Assembly: GCA_948146395.1 (NCBI GenBank)
Contig: OX411549.1
Location: forward strand, 22,328,990-22,392,989
From: Fragum whitleyi
Lineage: Eukaryota > Mollusca > Bivalvia > Cardiida > Cardiidae
Direction: 5' to 3'
DNA length: 64,000 nt
Shown here: piece by piece, positions 35,101 through 49,200 of the stretch
How the letters are laid out: each line of letters starts with the position of its first letter
Numbering within the stretch: the first letter of the stretch is position 1
Translations under genes and position numbers: made by a program
The notes under the pieces: generated by a model
Told to the model about the DNA's origin: nothing
The model's input: the letters and a program-made list of their open reading frames with translations, nothing else
Databases searched by the model: none

Positions 35101-38100
35101 TTGCAGGTTCAGATGGTCCCCCGGTCACTCGCGCGAGCCCAGGTCAGGCAGCACAGCAGAAAGGTATGCGGTTCGCGTTTGAAAAGACCAAAACAAGCCC
35201 AATTACTTCACTTTTGGGCCACTTGGTACGCAGTTTTTCTACCCCTTAGGCTTGACCTATCGACCCGGAACTCTGGGCATTGCAGGTTGGGGTGGTCCCC
35301 TGGTCTGTCGCGCGAGCCCAGACCAGACCGCACGCCCGGAGCCAATGCTCTATGCCGCCCAAATTGGCATACCTGGCCAAACGGGTCGACCTTGACCTTG
35401 ACTGATCGACCCGAAACTCGGAGCGTTGCAGGTTCAGGTGGTCCCGTGGTCGCATGCGCGAGCCCAGGTCAGACCGCACAGCAGAAGGGTATGCGGTTCG
35501 CGCTTGAAAAGACCAAAACAGGCCCAAAGGCCTTGACTGTTGGCAACTTGGTAGGCAGTTTTCTACCCCTTTGCCTTGACCCATCGACCCGAAACTCGGA
35601 GTGTTGCAGGTTCGGGTGGTCCCCTGGTCACTCGCGCGAGCCCAGGTCAGATCGCTCAGCCCAAGGGTACGCGGTTCACTGCTGAAAAACCCTAACATAC
35701 CCAAAGGCCTTGACTGTTGGCAACTTGGTAGGCAGTTTTCTACCCCTTTGCCTTGACCCGTCGACCCGAAACTCGGAGCGTTGCAGGTTCAGATGGTCCC
35801 CCGGTCACTCGCGCGAGCCCAGGTCAGGCAGCACAGCAGAAAGGTATGCGGTTCGCGTTTGAAAAGACCAAAACAAGCCCAATTACTTCACTTTTGGGCC
35901 ACTTGGTACGCAGTTTTTCTACCCCTTAGGCTTGACCTATCGACCCGGAACTCTGGGCATTGCAGGTTGGGGTGGTCCCCTGGTCTGTCGCGCGAGCCCA
36001 GACCAGACCGCACGCCCGGAGCCAATGCTCTATGCCGCCCAAATTGGCATACCTGGCCAAACGGGTCGACCTTGACCTTGACTGATCGACCCGAAACTCG
36101 GAGCGTTGCAGGTTCAGGTGGTCCCGTGGTCGCATGCGCGAGCCCAGGTCAGACCGCACAGCAGAAGGGTATGCGGTTCGCGCTTGAAAAGACCAAAACA
36201 GGCCCAAAGGCCTTGACTGTTGGCAACTTGGTAGGCAGTTTTCTACCCCTTTGCCTTGACCCATCGACCCGAAACTCGGAGTGTTGCAGGTTCGGGTGGT
36301 CCCCTGGTCACTCGCGCGAGCCCAGGTCAGATCGCTCAGCCCAAGGGTACGCGGTTCACTGCTGAAAAACCCTAACATACCCAAAGGCCTTGACTGTTGG
36401 CAACTTGGTAGGCAGTTTTCTACCCCTTTGCCTTGACCCATCGACCCGAAACTCGGAGCGTTGCAGGTTCAGTTGGTCCCCCGGTCACTCGCGCGAGCCC
36501 AGGTCAGGCAGCACAGCAGAAAGGTATGCGGTTCGCGTTTGAAAAGACCAAAACAAGCCCAATTACTTCACTTTTGGGCCACTTGGTACGCAGTTTTTCT
36601 ACCCCTTAGGCTTGACCTATCGACCCGGAACTCTGGGCATTGCAGGTTGGGGTGGTCCCCTGGTCTGTCGCGCGAGCCCAGACCAGACCGCACGCCCGGA
36701 GCCAATGCTCTATGCCGCCCAAATTGGCATACCTGGCCAAACGGGTCGACCTTGACCTTGACTGATCGACCCGAAACTCGGAGCGTTGCAGGTTCAGGTG
36801 GTCCCGTGGTCGCATGCGCGAGCCCAGGTCAGACCGCACAGCAGAAGGGTATGCGGTTCGCGCTTGAAAAGACCAAAACAGGCCCAAAGGCCTTGACTGT
36901 TGGCAACTTGGTAGGCAGTTTTCTACCCCTTTGCCTTGACCCATCGACCCGAAACTCGGAGTGTTGCAGGTTCGGGTGGTCCCCTGGTCACTCGCGCGAG
37001 CCCAGGTCAGATCGCTCAGCCCAAGGGTACGCGGTTCACTGCTGAAAAACCCTAACATACCCAAAGGCCTTGACTGTTGGCAACTTGGTAGGCAGTTTTC
37101 TACCCCTTTGCCTTGACCCATCGACCCGAAACTCGGAGCGTTGCAGGTTCAGATGGTCCCCCGGTCACTCGCGCGAGCCCAGGTCAGGCAGCACAGCAGA
37201 AAGGTATGCGGTTCGCGTTTGAAAAGACCAAAACAAGCCCAATTACTTCACTTTTGGGCCACTTGGTACGCAGTTTTTCTACCCCTTAGGCTTGACCTAT
37301 CGACCCGGAACTCTGGGCATTGCAGGTTGGGGTGGTCCCCTGGTCTGTCGCGCGAGCCCAGACCAGACCGCACGCCCGGAGCCAATGCTCTATGCCGCCC
37401 AATTTGGCATACCTGGCCAAACGGGTCGACCTTGACCTTGACTGATCGACCCGAAACTCGGAGCGTTGCAGGTTCAGGTGGTCCCGTGGTCGCATGCGCG
37501 AGCCCAGGTCAGACCGCACAGCAGAAGGGTATGCGGTTCGCGCTTGAAAAGACCAAAACAGGCCCAAAGGCCTTGACTGTTGGCAACTTGGTAGGCAGTT
37601 TTCTACCCCTTTGCCTTGACCCATCGACCCGAAACTCGGAGTGTTGCAGGTTCGGGTGGTCCCCTGGTCACTCGCGCGAGCCCAGGTCAGATCGCTCAGC
37701 CCAAGGGTACGCGGTTCACTGCTGAAAAACCCTAACATACCCAAAGGCCTTGACTGTTGGCAACTTGGTAGGCAGTTTTCTACCCCTTTGCCTTGACCCA
37801 TCGACCCGAAACTCGGAGCGTTGCAGGTTCAGATGGTCCCCCGGTCACTCGCGCGAGCCCAGGTCAGGCAGCACAGCAGAAAGGTATGCGGTTCGCGTTT
37901 GAAAAGACCAAAACAAGCCCAATTACTTCACTTTTGGGCCACTTGGTACGCAGTTTTTCTACCCCTTAGGCTTGACCTATCGACCCGGAACTCTGGGCAT
38001 TGCAGGTTGGGGTGGTCCCCTGGTCTGTCGCGCGAGCCCAGACCAGACCGCACGCCCGGAGCCAATGCTCTATGCCGCCCAATTTGGCATACCTGGCCAA

Positions 38101-39180
38101 ACGGGTCGACCTTGACCTTGACTGATCGACCCGAAACTCGGAGCGTTGCAGGTTCAGGTGGTCCCGTGGTCGCATGCGCGAGCCCAGGTCAGACCGCACA
38201 GCAGAAGGGTATGCGGTTCGCGCTTGAAAAGACCAAAACAGGCCCAAAGGCCTTGACTGTTGGCAACTTGGTAGGCAGTTTTCTACCCCTTTGCCTTGAC
38301 CCATCGACCCGAAACTCGGAGTGTTGCAGGTTCGGGTGGTCCCCTGGTCACTCGCGCGAGCCCAGGTCAGATCGCTCAGCCCAAGGGTACGCGGTTCACT
38401 GCTGAAAAACCCTAACATACCCAAAGGCCTTGACTGTTGGCAACTTGGTAGGCAGTTTTCTACCCCTTTGCCTTGACCCATCGACCCGAAACTCGGAGCG
38501 TTGCAGGTTCAGATGGTCCCCCGGTCACTCGCGCGAGCCCAGGTCAGGCAGCACAGCAGAAAGGTATGCGGTTCGCGTTTGAAAAGACCAAAACAAGCCC
38601 AATTACTTCACTTTTGGGCCACTTGGTACGCAGTTTTTCTACCCCTTAGGCTTGACCTATCGACCCGGAACTCTGGGCATTGAAGGTTGGGGTGGTCCCC
38701 TGGTCTGTCGCGCGAGCCCAGACCAGACCGCACGCCCGGAGCCAATGCTCTATGCCGCCCAAATTGGCATACCTGGCCAAACGGGTCGACCTTGACCTTG
38801 ACTGATCGACCCGAAACTCGGAGCGTTGCAGGTTCAGGTGGTCCCGTGGTCGCATGCGCGAGCCCAGGTCAGACCGCACAGCAGAAGGGTATGCGGTTCG
38901 CGCTTGAAAAGACCAAAACAGGCCCAAAGGCCTTGACTGTTGGCAACTTGGTAGGCAGTTTTCTACCCCTTTGCCTTGACCCATCGACCCGAAACTCGGA
39001 GTGTTGCAGGTTCGGGTGGTCCCCTGGTCACTCGCGCGAGCCCAGGTCAGATCGCTCAGCCCAAGGGTACGCGGTTCACTGCTGAAAAACCCTAACATAC
39101 CCAAAGGCCTTGACTGTTGGCAACTTGGTAGGCAGTTTTCTACCCCTTTGCCTTGACCCATCGACCCGAAACTCGGAGCG
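35101..39180. repeat. Satellite sector with a single-unit duplication
   Basis: The visible variants are 35760 (A to G, creating a second GTCGAC in that unit), 36473 (A to T), 37403 and 38083 (both A to T, exactly one unit apart) and 38683 (C to A). The 37403/38083 pair shows duplication or conversion between neighbouring units. No other feature is present. Confidence 0.85.
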
Positions 39181-41480
39181 TTGCAGGTTCAGATGGTCCC
39201 CCGGTCACTCGCGCGAGCCCAGGTCAGGCAGCACAGCAGAAAGGTATGCGGTTCGCGTTTGAAAAGACCAAAACAAGCCCAATTACTTCACTTTGGGGCC
39301 ACTTGGTACGCAGTTTTTCTACCCCTTAGGCTTGACCTATCGACCCGGAACTCTGGGCATTGCAGGTTGGGGTGGTCCCCTGGTCTGTCGCGCGAGCCCA
39401 GACCAGACCGCACGCCCGGAGCCAATGCTCTATGCCGCCCAAATTGGCATACCTGGCCAAACGGGTCGACCTTGACCTTGACTGATCGACCCGAAACTCG
39501 GAGCGTTGCAGGTTCAGGTGGTCCCGTGGTCGCATGCGCGAGCCCAGGTCAGACCGCACAGCAGAAGGGTATGCGGTTAGCGCTTGAAAAGACCAAAACA
39601 GGCCCAAAGGCCTTGACTGTTGGCAACTTGGTAGGCAGTTTTCTACCCCTTTGCCTTGACCCATCGACCGGAAACTCGGAGTGTTGCAGGTTCGGGTGGT
39701 CCCCTGGTCACTCGCGCGAGCCCAGGTCAGATCGCTCAGCCCAAGGGTACGCGGTTCACTGCTGAAAAACCCTAACATACCCAAAGGCCTTGACTGTTGG
39801 CAACTTGGTAGGCAGTTTTCTACCCCTTTGCCTTGACCCATCGACCCGAAACTCGGAGCGTTGCAGGTTCAGATGGTCCCCCGGTCACTCGCGCGAGCCC
39901 AGGTCAGGCAGCACAGCAGAAAGGTATGCGGTTCGCGTTTGAAAAGACCAAAACAAGCCCAATTACTTCACTTTTGGGCCACTTGGTACGCAGTTTTTCT
40001 ACCCCTTAAGCTTGACCTATCGACCCGGAACTCTGGGCATTGCAGGTTGGGGTGGTCCCCTGGTCTGTCGCGCGAGCCCAGACCAGACCGCACGCCCGGA
40101 GCCAATGCTCTATGCCGCCCAAATTGGCATACCTGGCCAAACGGGTCGACCTTGACCTTGACTGATCGACCCGAAACTCGGAGCGTTGCAGGTTCAGGTG
40201 GTCCCGTGGTCGCATGCGCGAGCCCAGGTCAGACCGCACAGCAGAAGGGTATGCGGTTCGCGCTTGAAAAGACCAAAACAGGCCCAAAGGCCTTGACTGT
40301 TGGCAACTTGGTAGGCAGTTTTCTACCCCTTTGCCTTGACCCATCGACCCGAAACTCGGAGTGTTGCAGGTTCGGGTGGTCCCCTGGTCACTCGCGCGAG
40401 CCCAGGTCAGATCGCTCAGCCCAAGGGTACGCGGTTCACTGCTGAAAAAACCTAACATACCCAAAGGCCTTGACTGTTGGCAACTTGGTAGGCAGTTTTC
40501 TACCCCTTTGCCTTGACCCATTGACCCGAAACTCGGAGCGTTGCAGGTTCAGATGGTCCCCCGGTCACTCGCGCGAGCCCAGGTCAGGCAGCACAGCAGA
40601 AAGGTATGCGGTTCGCGTTTGAAAAGACCAAAACAAGCCCAATTACTTCACTTTTGGGCCACTTGGTACGCAGTTTTTCTACCCCTTAGGCTTGACCTAT
40701 CAACCCGGAACTCTGGGCATTGCAGGTTGGGGTGGTCCCCTGGTCTGTCGCGCGAGCCCAGACCAGACCGCACGCCCGGAGCCAATGCTCTATGCCGCCC
40801 AAATTGGCATACCTGGCCAAACGGGTCGACCTTGACCTTGACTGATCGACCCGAAACTTGGAGCGTTGCAGGTTCAGGTGGTCCCGTGGTCGCATGCGCG
40901 AGCCCAGGTCAGACCGCACAGCAGAAGGGTATGCGGTTCGCGCTTGAAAAGACCAAAACAGGCCCAAAGGCCTTGACTGTCGGCAACTTGGTAGGCAGTT
41001 TTCTACCCCTTTGCCTTGACCCATCGACCGGAAACTCGGAGTGTTGCAGGTTCGGGTGGTCCCCTGGTCACTCGCGCGAGCCCAGGTCAGATCGCTCAGC
41101 CCAAGGGTACGCGGTTCACTGCTGAAAAACCCTAACATACCCAAAGGCCTTGACTGTTGGCAACTTGGTAGGCAGTTTTCTACCCCTTTGCCTTGACCCA
41201 TCGACCCGAAACTCGGAGCGTTGCAGGTTCAGATGGTCCTTGGTCACTCGCGCGAGCCCAGGTCAGGCAGCACAGCAGAAAGGTATGCGGTTCGCGTTTG
41301 AAAAGACCAAAACAAGCCCAATTACTTCACTTTTGGGCCACTTGGTACGCAGTTTTTCTACCCCTTAGGCTTGACCTATCGACCCGGAACTCTGGGCATT
41401 GCAGGTTGGGGTGGTCCCCTGGTCTGTCGCGCGAGCCCAGACCAGACCGCACGCCCGGAGCCAATGCTCTATGCCGCCCA
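39181..41480. repeat. Satellite sector rich in private variants, ending in a 679-bp unit
   Basis: Changes are at 39295 (T to G), 39579 (C to A), 39670 and 41030 (C to G, two units apart), 40009 (G to A), 40450 (C to A, extending an A run), 40522, 40702 and 40859 (CpG transitions) and 40981 (T to C). The unit 40802-41480 is 679 bp because five C bases are replaced by CCTT near 41239. This shifts the phase of the rest of the array. Confidence 0.85.
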
Positions 41481-44400
41481 AATTGGCATACCTGGCCAAA
41501 CGGGTCGACCTTGACCTTGACTGATCGACCCGAAACTCGGAGCGTTGCAGGTTCAGGTGGTCCCGTGGTCGCATGCGCGAGCCCAGGTCAGACCGCACAG
41601 CAGAAGGGTATGCGGTTCGCGCTTGAAAAGACCAAAACAGGCCCAAAGGCCTTGACTGTTGGCAACTTGGTAGGCAGTTTTCTACCCCTTTGCCTTGACC
41701 CATCGACCCGAAACTCGGAGTGTTGCAGGTTCGGGTGGTCCCCTGATCACTCGCACGAGCCCAGGTCAGATCGCTCAGCCCAAGGGTACGCGGTTCACTG
41801 CTGAAAAACCCTAACATACCCAAAGGCCTTGACTGTTGGCAACTTGGTAGGCAGTTTTCTACCCCTTTGCCTTGACCCATCGACCCGAAACTCGGAGCGT
41901 TGCAGGTTCAGATGGTCCCCCGGTCACTCGCGCGAGCCCAGGTCAGGCAGCACAGCAGAAAGGTATGCGGTTCGCGTTTGAAAAGACCAAAACAAGCCCA
42001 ATTACTTCACTTTTGGGCCACTTGGTACGCAGTTTTTCTACCCCTTAGGCTTGACCTATCGACCCGGAACTCTGGGCATTGCAGGTTGGGGTGGTCCCCT
42101 GGTCTGTCGCGCGAGCCCAGACCAGACCGCACGCCCGGAGCCAATGCTCTATGCCGCCCAAATTGGCATACCTGGCCAAACGGGTCGACCTTGACCTTGA
42201 CTGATCGACCCGAAACTCGGAGCGTTGCAGGTTCAGGTGGTCCCGTGGTCGCATGCGCGAGCCCAGGTCAGACCGCACAGCAGAAGGGTATGCGGTTCGC
42301 GCTTGAAAAGACCAAAACAGGCCCAAAGGCCTTGACTGTTGGCAACTTGGTAGGCAGTTTTCTACCCCTTTGCCTTGACCCATCGACCCGAAACTCGGAG
42401 TGTTGCAGGTTCGGGTGGTCCCCTGGTCACTCGCGCAAGCCCAGGTCAGATCGCTCAGCCCAAGGGTACGCGGTTCACTGCTGAAAAACCCTAACATACC
42501 CAAAGGCCTTGACTGTTGGCAACTTGGTAGGCAGTTTTCTACCCCTTTGCCTTGACCCATCGACCCGAAACTCGGAGCGTTGCAGGTTCAGATGGTCCCC
42601 CGGTCACTCGCGCGAGCCCAGGTCAGGCAGCACAGCAGAAAGGTATGCGGTTCGCGTTTGAAAAGACCAAAACAAGCCCAATTACTTCACTTTTGGGCCA
42701 CTTGGTACGCAGTTTTTCTACCCCTTAGGCTTGACCTATCGACCCGGAACTCTGGGCATTGCAGGTTGGGGTGGTCCCCTGGTCTGTCGCGCGAGCCCAG
42801 ACCAGACCGCACGCCCGGAGCCAATGCTCTATGCCGCCCAAATTGGCATACCTGGCCAAACGGGTCGACCTTGACCTTGACTGATCGACCCGAAACTCGG
42901 AGCGTTGCAGGTTCAGGTGGTCCCGTGGTCGCATGTGCGAGCCCAGGTCAGACCGCACAGCAGAAGGGTATGCGGTTCGCGCTTGAAAAGACCAAAACAG
43001 GCCCAAAGGCCTTGACTGTTGGCAACTTGGTAGGCAGTTTTCTACCCCTTTGCCTTGACCCATCGACCCGAAACTCGGAGTGTTGCAGGTTCGGGTGGTC
43101 CCCTGGTCACTCGCGCGAGCCCAGGTCAGATCGCTCAGCCCAAGGGTACGCGGTTCACTGCTGAAAAACCCTAACATACCCAAAGGCCTTGACTGTTGGC
43201 AACTTGGTAGGCAGTTTTCTACCCCTTTGCCTTGACCCATCGACCCGAAACTCGGAGCGTTGCAGGTTCAGATGGTCCCCCGGTCACTCGCGCGAGCCCA
43301 GGTCAGGCAGCACAGCAGAAAGGTATGCGGTTCGCGTTTGAAAAGACCAAAACAAGCCCAATTACTTCACTTTTGGGCCACTTGGTACGCAGTTTTTCTA
43401 CCCCTTAGGCTTGACCTATCGACCCGGAACTCTGGGCATTGCAGGTTGGGGTGGTCCCCTGGTCTGTCGCGCGAGCCCAGACCAGACCGCACGCCCGGAG
43501 CCAATGCTCTATGCCGCCCAAATTGGCATACCTGGCCAAACGGGTCGACCTTGACCTTGACTGATCGACCCGAAACTCGGAGCGTTGCAGGTTCAGGTGG
43601 TCCCGTGGTCGCATGCGCGAGCCCAGGTCAGACCGCACAGCAGAAGGGTATGCGGTTCGCGCTTGAAAAGACCAAAACAGGCCCAAAGGCCTTGACTGTT
43701 GGCAACTTGGTAGGCAGTTTTCTACCCCTTTGCCTTGACCCATCGACCCGAAACTCGGAGTGTTGCAGGTTCGGGTGGTCCCCTGGTCACTCGCGCGAGC
43801 CCAGGTCAGATCGCTCAGCCCAAGGGTAGGCGGTTCACTGCTGAAAAACCCTAACATACCCAAAGGCCTTGACTGTTGGCAACTTGGTAGGCAGTTTTCT
43901 ACCCCTTTGCCTTGACCCATCGACCCGAAACTCGGAGCGTTGCAGGTTCATATGGTCCCCCGGTCACTCGCGCGAGCCCAGGTCAGGCAGCACAGCAGAA
44001 AGGTATGCGGTTCGCGTTTGAAAAGACCAAAACAAGCCCAATTACTTCACTTTTGGGCCACTTGGTACGCAGTTTTTCTACCCCTTAGGCTTGACCTATC
44101 GACCCGGAACTCTGGGCATTGCAGGTTGGGGTGGTCCCCTGGTCTGTCGCGCGAGCCCAGACCAGACCGCACGCCCGGAGCCAATGCTCTATGCCGCCCA
44201 AATTGGCATACCTGGCCAAACGGGTCGACCTTGACCTTGACTGATCGACCTTAAACTCGGAGCGTTGCAGGTTCAGGTGGTCCTGTGGTCGCATGCGCGA
44301 GCCCAGGTCAGACCGCACAGCAGAAGGGTATGCGGTTCGCGCTTGAAAAGACCAAAACAGGCCCAAAGGCCTTGACTGTTGGCAACTTGGTAGGCAGTTT

Positions 44401-46239
44401 TCTACCCCTTTGCCTTGACCCATCGACCCGAAACTCGGAGTGTTGCAGGTTCGGGTGGTCCCCTGGTCACTCGCGTGAGCCCAGGTCAGATCGCTCAGCC
44501 CAAGGGTACGCGGTTCACTGCTGAAAAACCCTAACATACCCAAAGGCCTTGACTGTTGGCAACTTGGTAGGCAGTTTTCTACCCCTTTGCCTTGACCCAT
44601 CGACCCGAAACTCGGAGCGTTGCAGGTTCCGATGGTCCCCCGGTCACTCGCGCGAGCCCAGGTCAGGCAGCACAGCAGAAAGGTATGCGGTTCGCGTTTG
44701 AAAAGACCAAAACAAGCCCAATTACTTCACTTTTGGGCCACTTGGTACGCAGTTTTTCTACCCCTTAGGCTTGACCTATCGACCCGGAACTCTGGGCATT
44801 GCAGGTTGGGGTGGTCCCCTGGTCTGTCGCGCGAGCCCAGACCAGACCGCACGCCCGGAGCCAATGCTCTATGCCGCCCAAATTGGCATACCTGGCCAAA
44901 CGGGTCGACCTTGACCTTGACTGATCGACCCGAAACTCGGAGCGTTGCAGGTTCAGGTGGTCCCGTGGTCGCATGCGCGAGCCCAGGTCAGACCGCACAG
45001 CAGAAGGGTATGCGGTTCGCGCTTGAAAAGACCAAAACAGGCCCAAAGGCCTTGACTGTTGGCAACTTGGTAGGCAGTTTTCTACCCCTTTGCCTTGACC
45101 CATCGACCCGAAACTCGGAGTGTTGCAGGTTCGGGTGGTCCCCTGGTCACTCGCGCGAGCCCAGGTCAGATCGCTCAGCCCAAGGGTACGCGGTTCACTG
45201 CTGAAAAACCCTAACATACCCAAAGGCCTTGACTGTTGGCAACTTGGTAGGCAGTTTTCTACCCCTTTGCCTTGACCCATCGACCCGAAACTCGGAGCGT
45301 TGCAGGTTCAGATGGTCCCCCGGTCACTCGCGCGAGCCCAGGTCAGGCAGCACAGCAGAAAGGTATGAGGTTCGCGTTTGAAAAGACCAAAACAAGCCCA
45401 ATTACTTCACTTTTGGGCCACTTGGTACGCAGTTTTTCTACCCCTTAGGCTTGACCTATCGACCCGGAACTCTGGGCATTGCAGGTTGGGGTGGTCCCCT
45501 GGTCTGTCGCGCGAGCCCAGACCAGACCGCACGCCCGGAGCCAATGCTCTATGCCGCCCAAATTGGCATACCTGGCCAAACGGGTCGACCTTGACCTTGA
45601 CTGATCGACCCGAAACTCGGAGCGTTGCAGGTTCAGGTGGTCCCGTGGTCGCATGCGCGAGCCCAGGTCAGACCGCACAGCAGAAGGGTATGCGGTTCGC
45701 GCTTGAAAGACCAAAACAGGCATAAAGGCCTTGACTGTTGGCAACTTGGTAGGCAGTTTTCTACCCCTTTGCCTTGACCCATCGACCCGAAACTCGGAGT
45801 GTTGCAGGTTCGGGTGGTCCCCTGGTCACTCGCGCGAGCCCAGGTCAGATCGCTCAGCCCAAGGGTACGCGGTTCACTGCTGAAAAACCCTAACATACCC
45901 AAAGGCCTTGACTGTTGGCAACTTGGTAGGCAGTTTTCTACCCCTTTGCCTTGACCCATCGACCCGAAACTCGGAGCGTTGCAGGTTCAGACGGTCCCCC
46001 GGTCACTCGCGCGAGCCCAGGTCAGGCAGCACAGCAGAAAGGTATGCGGTTCGCGTTTGAAAAGACCAAAACAAGCCCAATTACTTCACTTTTGGGCCAC
46101 TTGGTACGCAGTTTTTCTACCCCTTAGGCTTGACCTATCGACCCGGAACTCTGGGCATTGCAGGTTGGGGTGGTCCCCTGGTCTGTCGCGCGAGCCCAGA
46201 CCAGACCGCACGCCCGGAGCCAATGCTCTATGCCGCCCA
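41481..46239. repeat. Seven satellite units with scattered variants and a 1-bp deletion
   Basis: Changes are at 41746, 41755, 42437, 42936, 43829 (C to G, recurring at 59468), 43951, 44251-44252 (CG to TT), 44284, 44476, 44630, 45368 and 45992. The unit 45561-46239 is 679 bp: one A is missing from an AAAA run near 45706, and CC becomes AT at 45722-45723, only about 16 bp away. The close pairing of deletion and double substitution suggests one complex event or a local consensus error. Confidence 0.85.
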
Positions 46240-49200
46240 AATTGGCATACCTGGCCAAACGGGTCGACCTTGACCTTGACTGATCGACCCGAAACTCGGA
46301 GCGTTGCAGGTTCAGGTGGTCCCGTGGTCGCATGCGCGAGCCCAGGTCAGACCGCACAGCAGAAGGGTATGCGGTTCGCGCTTGAAAAGACCAAAACAGG
46401 CCCAAAGGCCTTGACTGTTGGCAACTTGGTAGGCAGTTTTCTACCCCTTTGCCTTGACCCATCGACCCGAAACTCGGAGTGTTGCAGGTTCGGGTGGTCC
46501 CCTGGTCACTCGCGCGAGCCCAGGTCAGATCGCTAAGCCCAAGGGTACGCGGTTCACTGCTGAAAAACCCTAACATACCCAAAGGCCTTGACTGTTGGCA
46601 ACTTGGTAGGCAGTTTTCTACCCCTTTGCCTTGACCCATCGACCCGAAACTCGGAGCGTTGCAGGTTCAGATGGTCCCCCGGTCACTCGCGCGAGCCCAG
46701 GTCAGGCAGCACAGCAGAAAGGTATGCGGTTCGCGTTTGAAAAGACCAAAACAAGCCCAATTACTTCACTTTTGGGCCACTTGGTACGCAGTTTTTCTAC
46801 CCCTTAGGCTTGACCTATCGACCCGGAACTCTGGGCATTGCAGGTTGGGGTGGTCCCCTGGTCTGTCGCGCGAGCCCAGACCAGACCGCACGCCCGGAGC
46901 CAATGCTCTATGCCGCCCAAATTGGCATACCTGGCCAAACGGGTCGACCTTGACCTTGACTGACCGACCCGAAACTCGGAGCGTTGCAGGTTCAGGTGGT
47001 CCCGTGGTCGCATGCGCGAGCCCAGGTCAGACCGCACAGCAGAAGGGTATGCGGTTCGCGCTTGAAAAGACCAAAACAGGCCCAAAGGCCTTGACTGTTG
47101 GCAACTTGGTAGGCAGTTTTCTACCCCTTTGCCTTGACCCATCGACCCGAAACTCGGAGTGTTGCAGGTTCGGGTGGTCCCCTGGTCACTCGCGCGAGCC
47201 CAGGTCAGATCGCTCAGCCCAAGGGTACGCGGTTCACTGCTGAAAAACCCTAACATACCCAAAGGCCTTGACTGTTGGCAACTTGGTAGGCAGTTTTCTA
47301 CCCCTTTGCCTTGACCCATCGACCCGAAACTCGGAGCGTTGCAGGTTCAGATGGTCCCCCGGTCACTCGCGCGAGCCCAGGTCAGGCAGCACAGCAGGAA
47401 GGTATGCGGTTCGCGTTTGAAAAGACCAAAACAAGCCCAATTACTTCACTTTTGGGCCACTTGGTACGCAGTTTTTCTACCCCTTAGGCTTGACCTATCG
47501 ACCCGGAACTCTGGGCATTGCAGGTTGGGGTGGTCCCCTGGTCTGTCGCGCGAGCCCAGACCAGACCGCACGCCCGGAGCCAATGCTCTATGCCGCCCAA
47601 ATTGGCATACCTGGCCAAACGGGTCGACCTTGACCTTGACTGATCGACCCGAAACTCGGAGCGTTGCAGGTTCAGGTGGTCCCGTGGTCGCATGCGCGAG
47701 CCCAGGTCAGACCGCACAGCAGAAGGGTATGCGGTTCGCGCTTGAAAAGACCAAAACAGGCCCAAAGGCCTTGACTGTTGGCAACTTGGTAGGCAGTTTT
47801 CTACCCCTTTGCCTTGACCCATCGACCCGAAACTCGGAGTGTTGCAGGTTCGGGTGGTCCCCTGGTCACTCGCGCGAGCCCAGGTCAGATCGCTCAGCCC
47901 AAGGGTACGCGGTTCACTGCTGAAAAACCCTAACATACCCAAAGGCCTTGACTGTTGGCAACTTGGTAGGCAGTTTTCTACCCCTTTGCCTTGACCCATC
48001 GACCCGAAACTCAGAGCGTTGCAGGTTCAGATGGTCCCCCGGTCACTCGCGCGAGCCCAGGTCAGGCAGCACAGCAGAAAGGTATGCGGTTCGCGTTTGA
48101 AAAGACCAAAACAAGCCCAATTACTTCACTTTTGGGCCACTTGGTACGCAGTTTTTCTACCCCTTAGGCTTGACCTATCGACCCGGAACTCTGGGCATTG
48201 CAGGTTGGGGTGGTCCCCTGGTCTGTCGCGCGAGCCCAGACCAGACCGCACGCCCGGAGCCAATGCTCTATGCCGCCCAAATTGGCATACCTGGCCAAAC
48301 GGGTCGACCTTGACCTTGACTGATCGACCCGAAACTCGGAGCGTTGCAGGTTCAGGTGGTCCCGTGGTCGCATGCGCGAGCCCAGGTCAGACCGCACAGC
48401 AGAAGGGTATGCGGTTCGCGCTTGAAAAGACCAAAACAGGCCCAAAGGCCTTGACTGTTGGCAACTTGGTAGGCAGTTTTCTACCCCTTTGCCTTGACCC
48501 ATCGACCCGAAACTCGGAGTGTTGCAGGTTCGGGTGGTCCCCTGGTCACTCGCGCGAGCCCAGGTCAGATCGCTCAGCCCAAGGGTACGCGGTTCACTGC
48601 TGAAAAACCCTAACATACCCAAAGGCCTTGACTGTTGGCAACTTGGTAGGCAGTTTTCTACCCCTTTGCCTTGACCCATCGACCCGAAACTCGGAGCGTT
48701 GCAGGTTCAGATGGTCCCCCGGTCACTCGCGCGAGCCCAGGTCAGGCAGCACAGCAGAAAGGTATGCGGTTCGCGTTTGAAAAGACCAAAACAAGCCCAA
48801 TTACTTCACTTTTGGGCCACTTGGTACGCAGTTTTTCTACCCCTTAGGCTTGACCTATCGACCCGGAACTCTGGGCATTGCAGGTTGGGGTGGTCCCCTG
48901 GTCTGTCGCGCGAGCCCAGACCAGACCGCACGCCCGGAGCCAATGCTCTATGCCGCCCAAATTGGCATACCTGGCCAAACGGGTCGACCTTGACCTTGAC
49001 TGATCGACCCGAAACTCGGAGCGTTGCAGGTTCAGGTGGTCCCGTGGTCGCATGCGCGAGCCCAGGTCAGACCGCACAGCAGAAGGGTATGCGGTTCGCG
49101 CTTGAAAAGACCAAAACAGGCCCAAAGGCCTTGACTGTTGGCAACTTGGTAGGCAGTTTTCTACCCCTTTGCCTTGACCCATCGACCCGAAACTCGGAGT

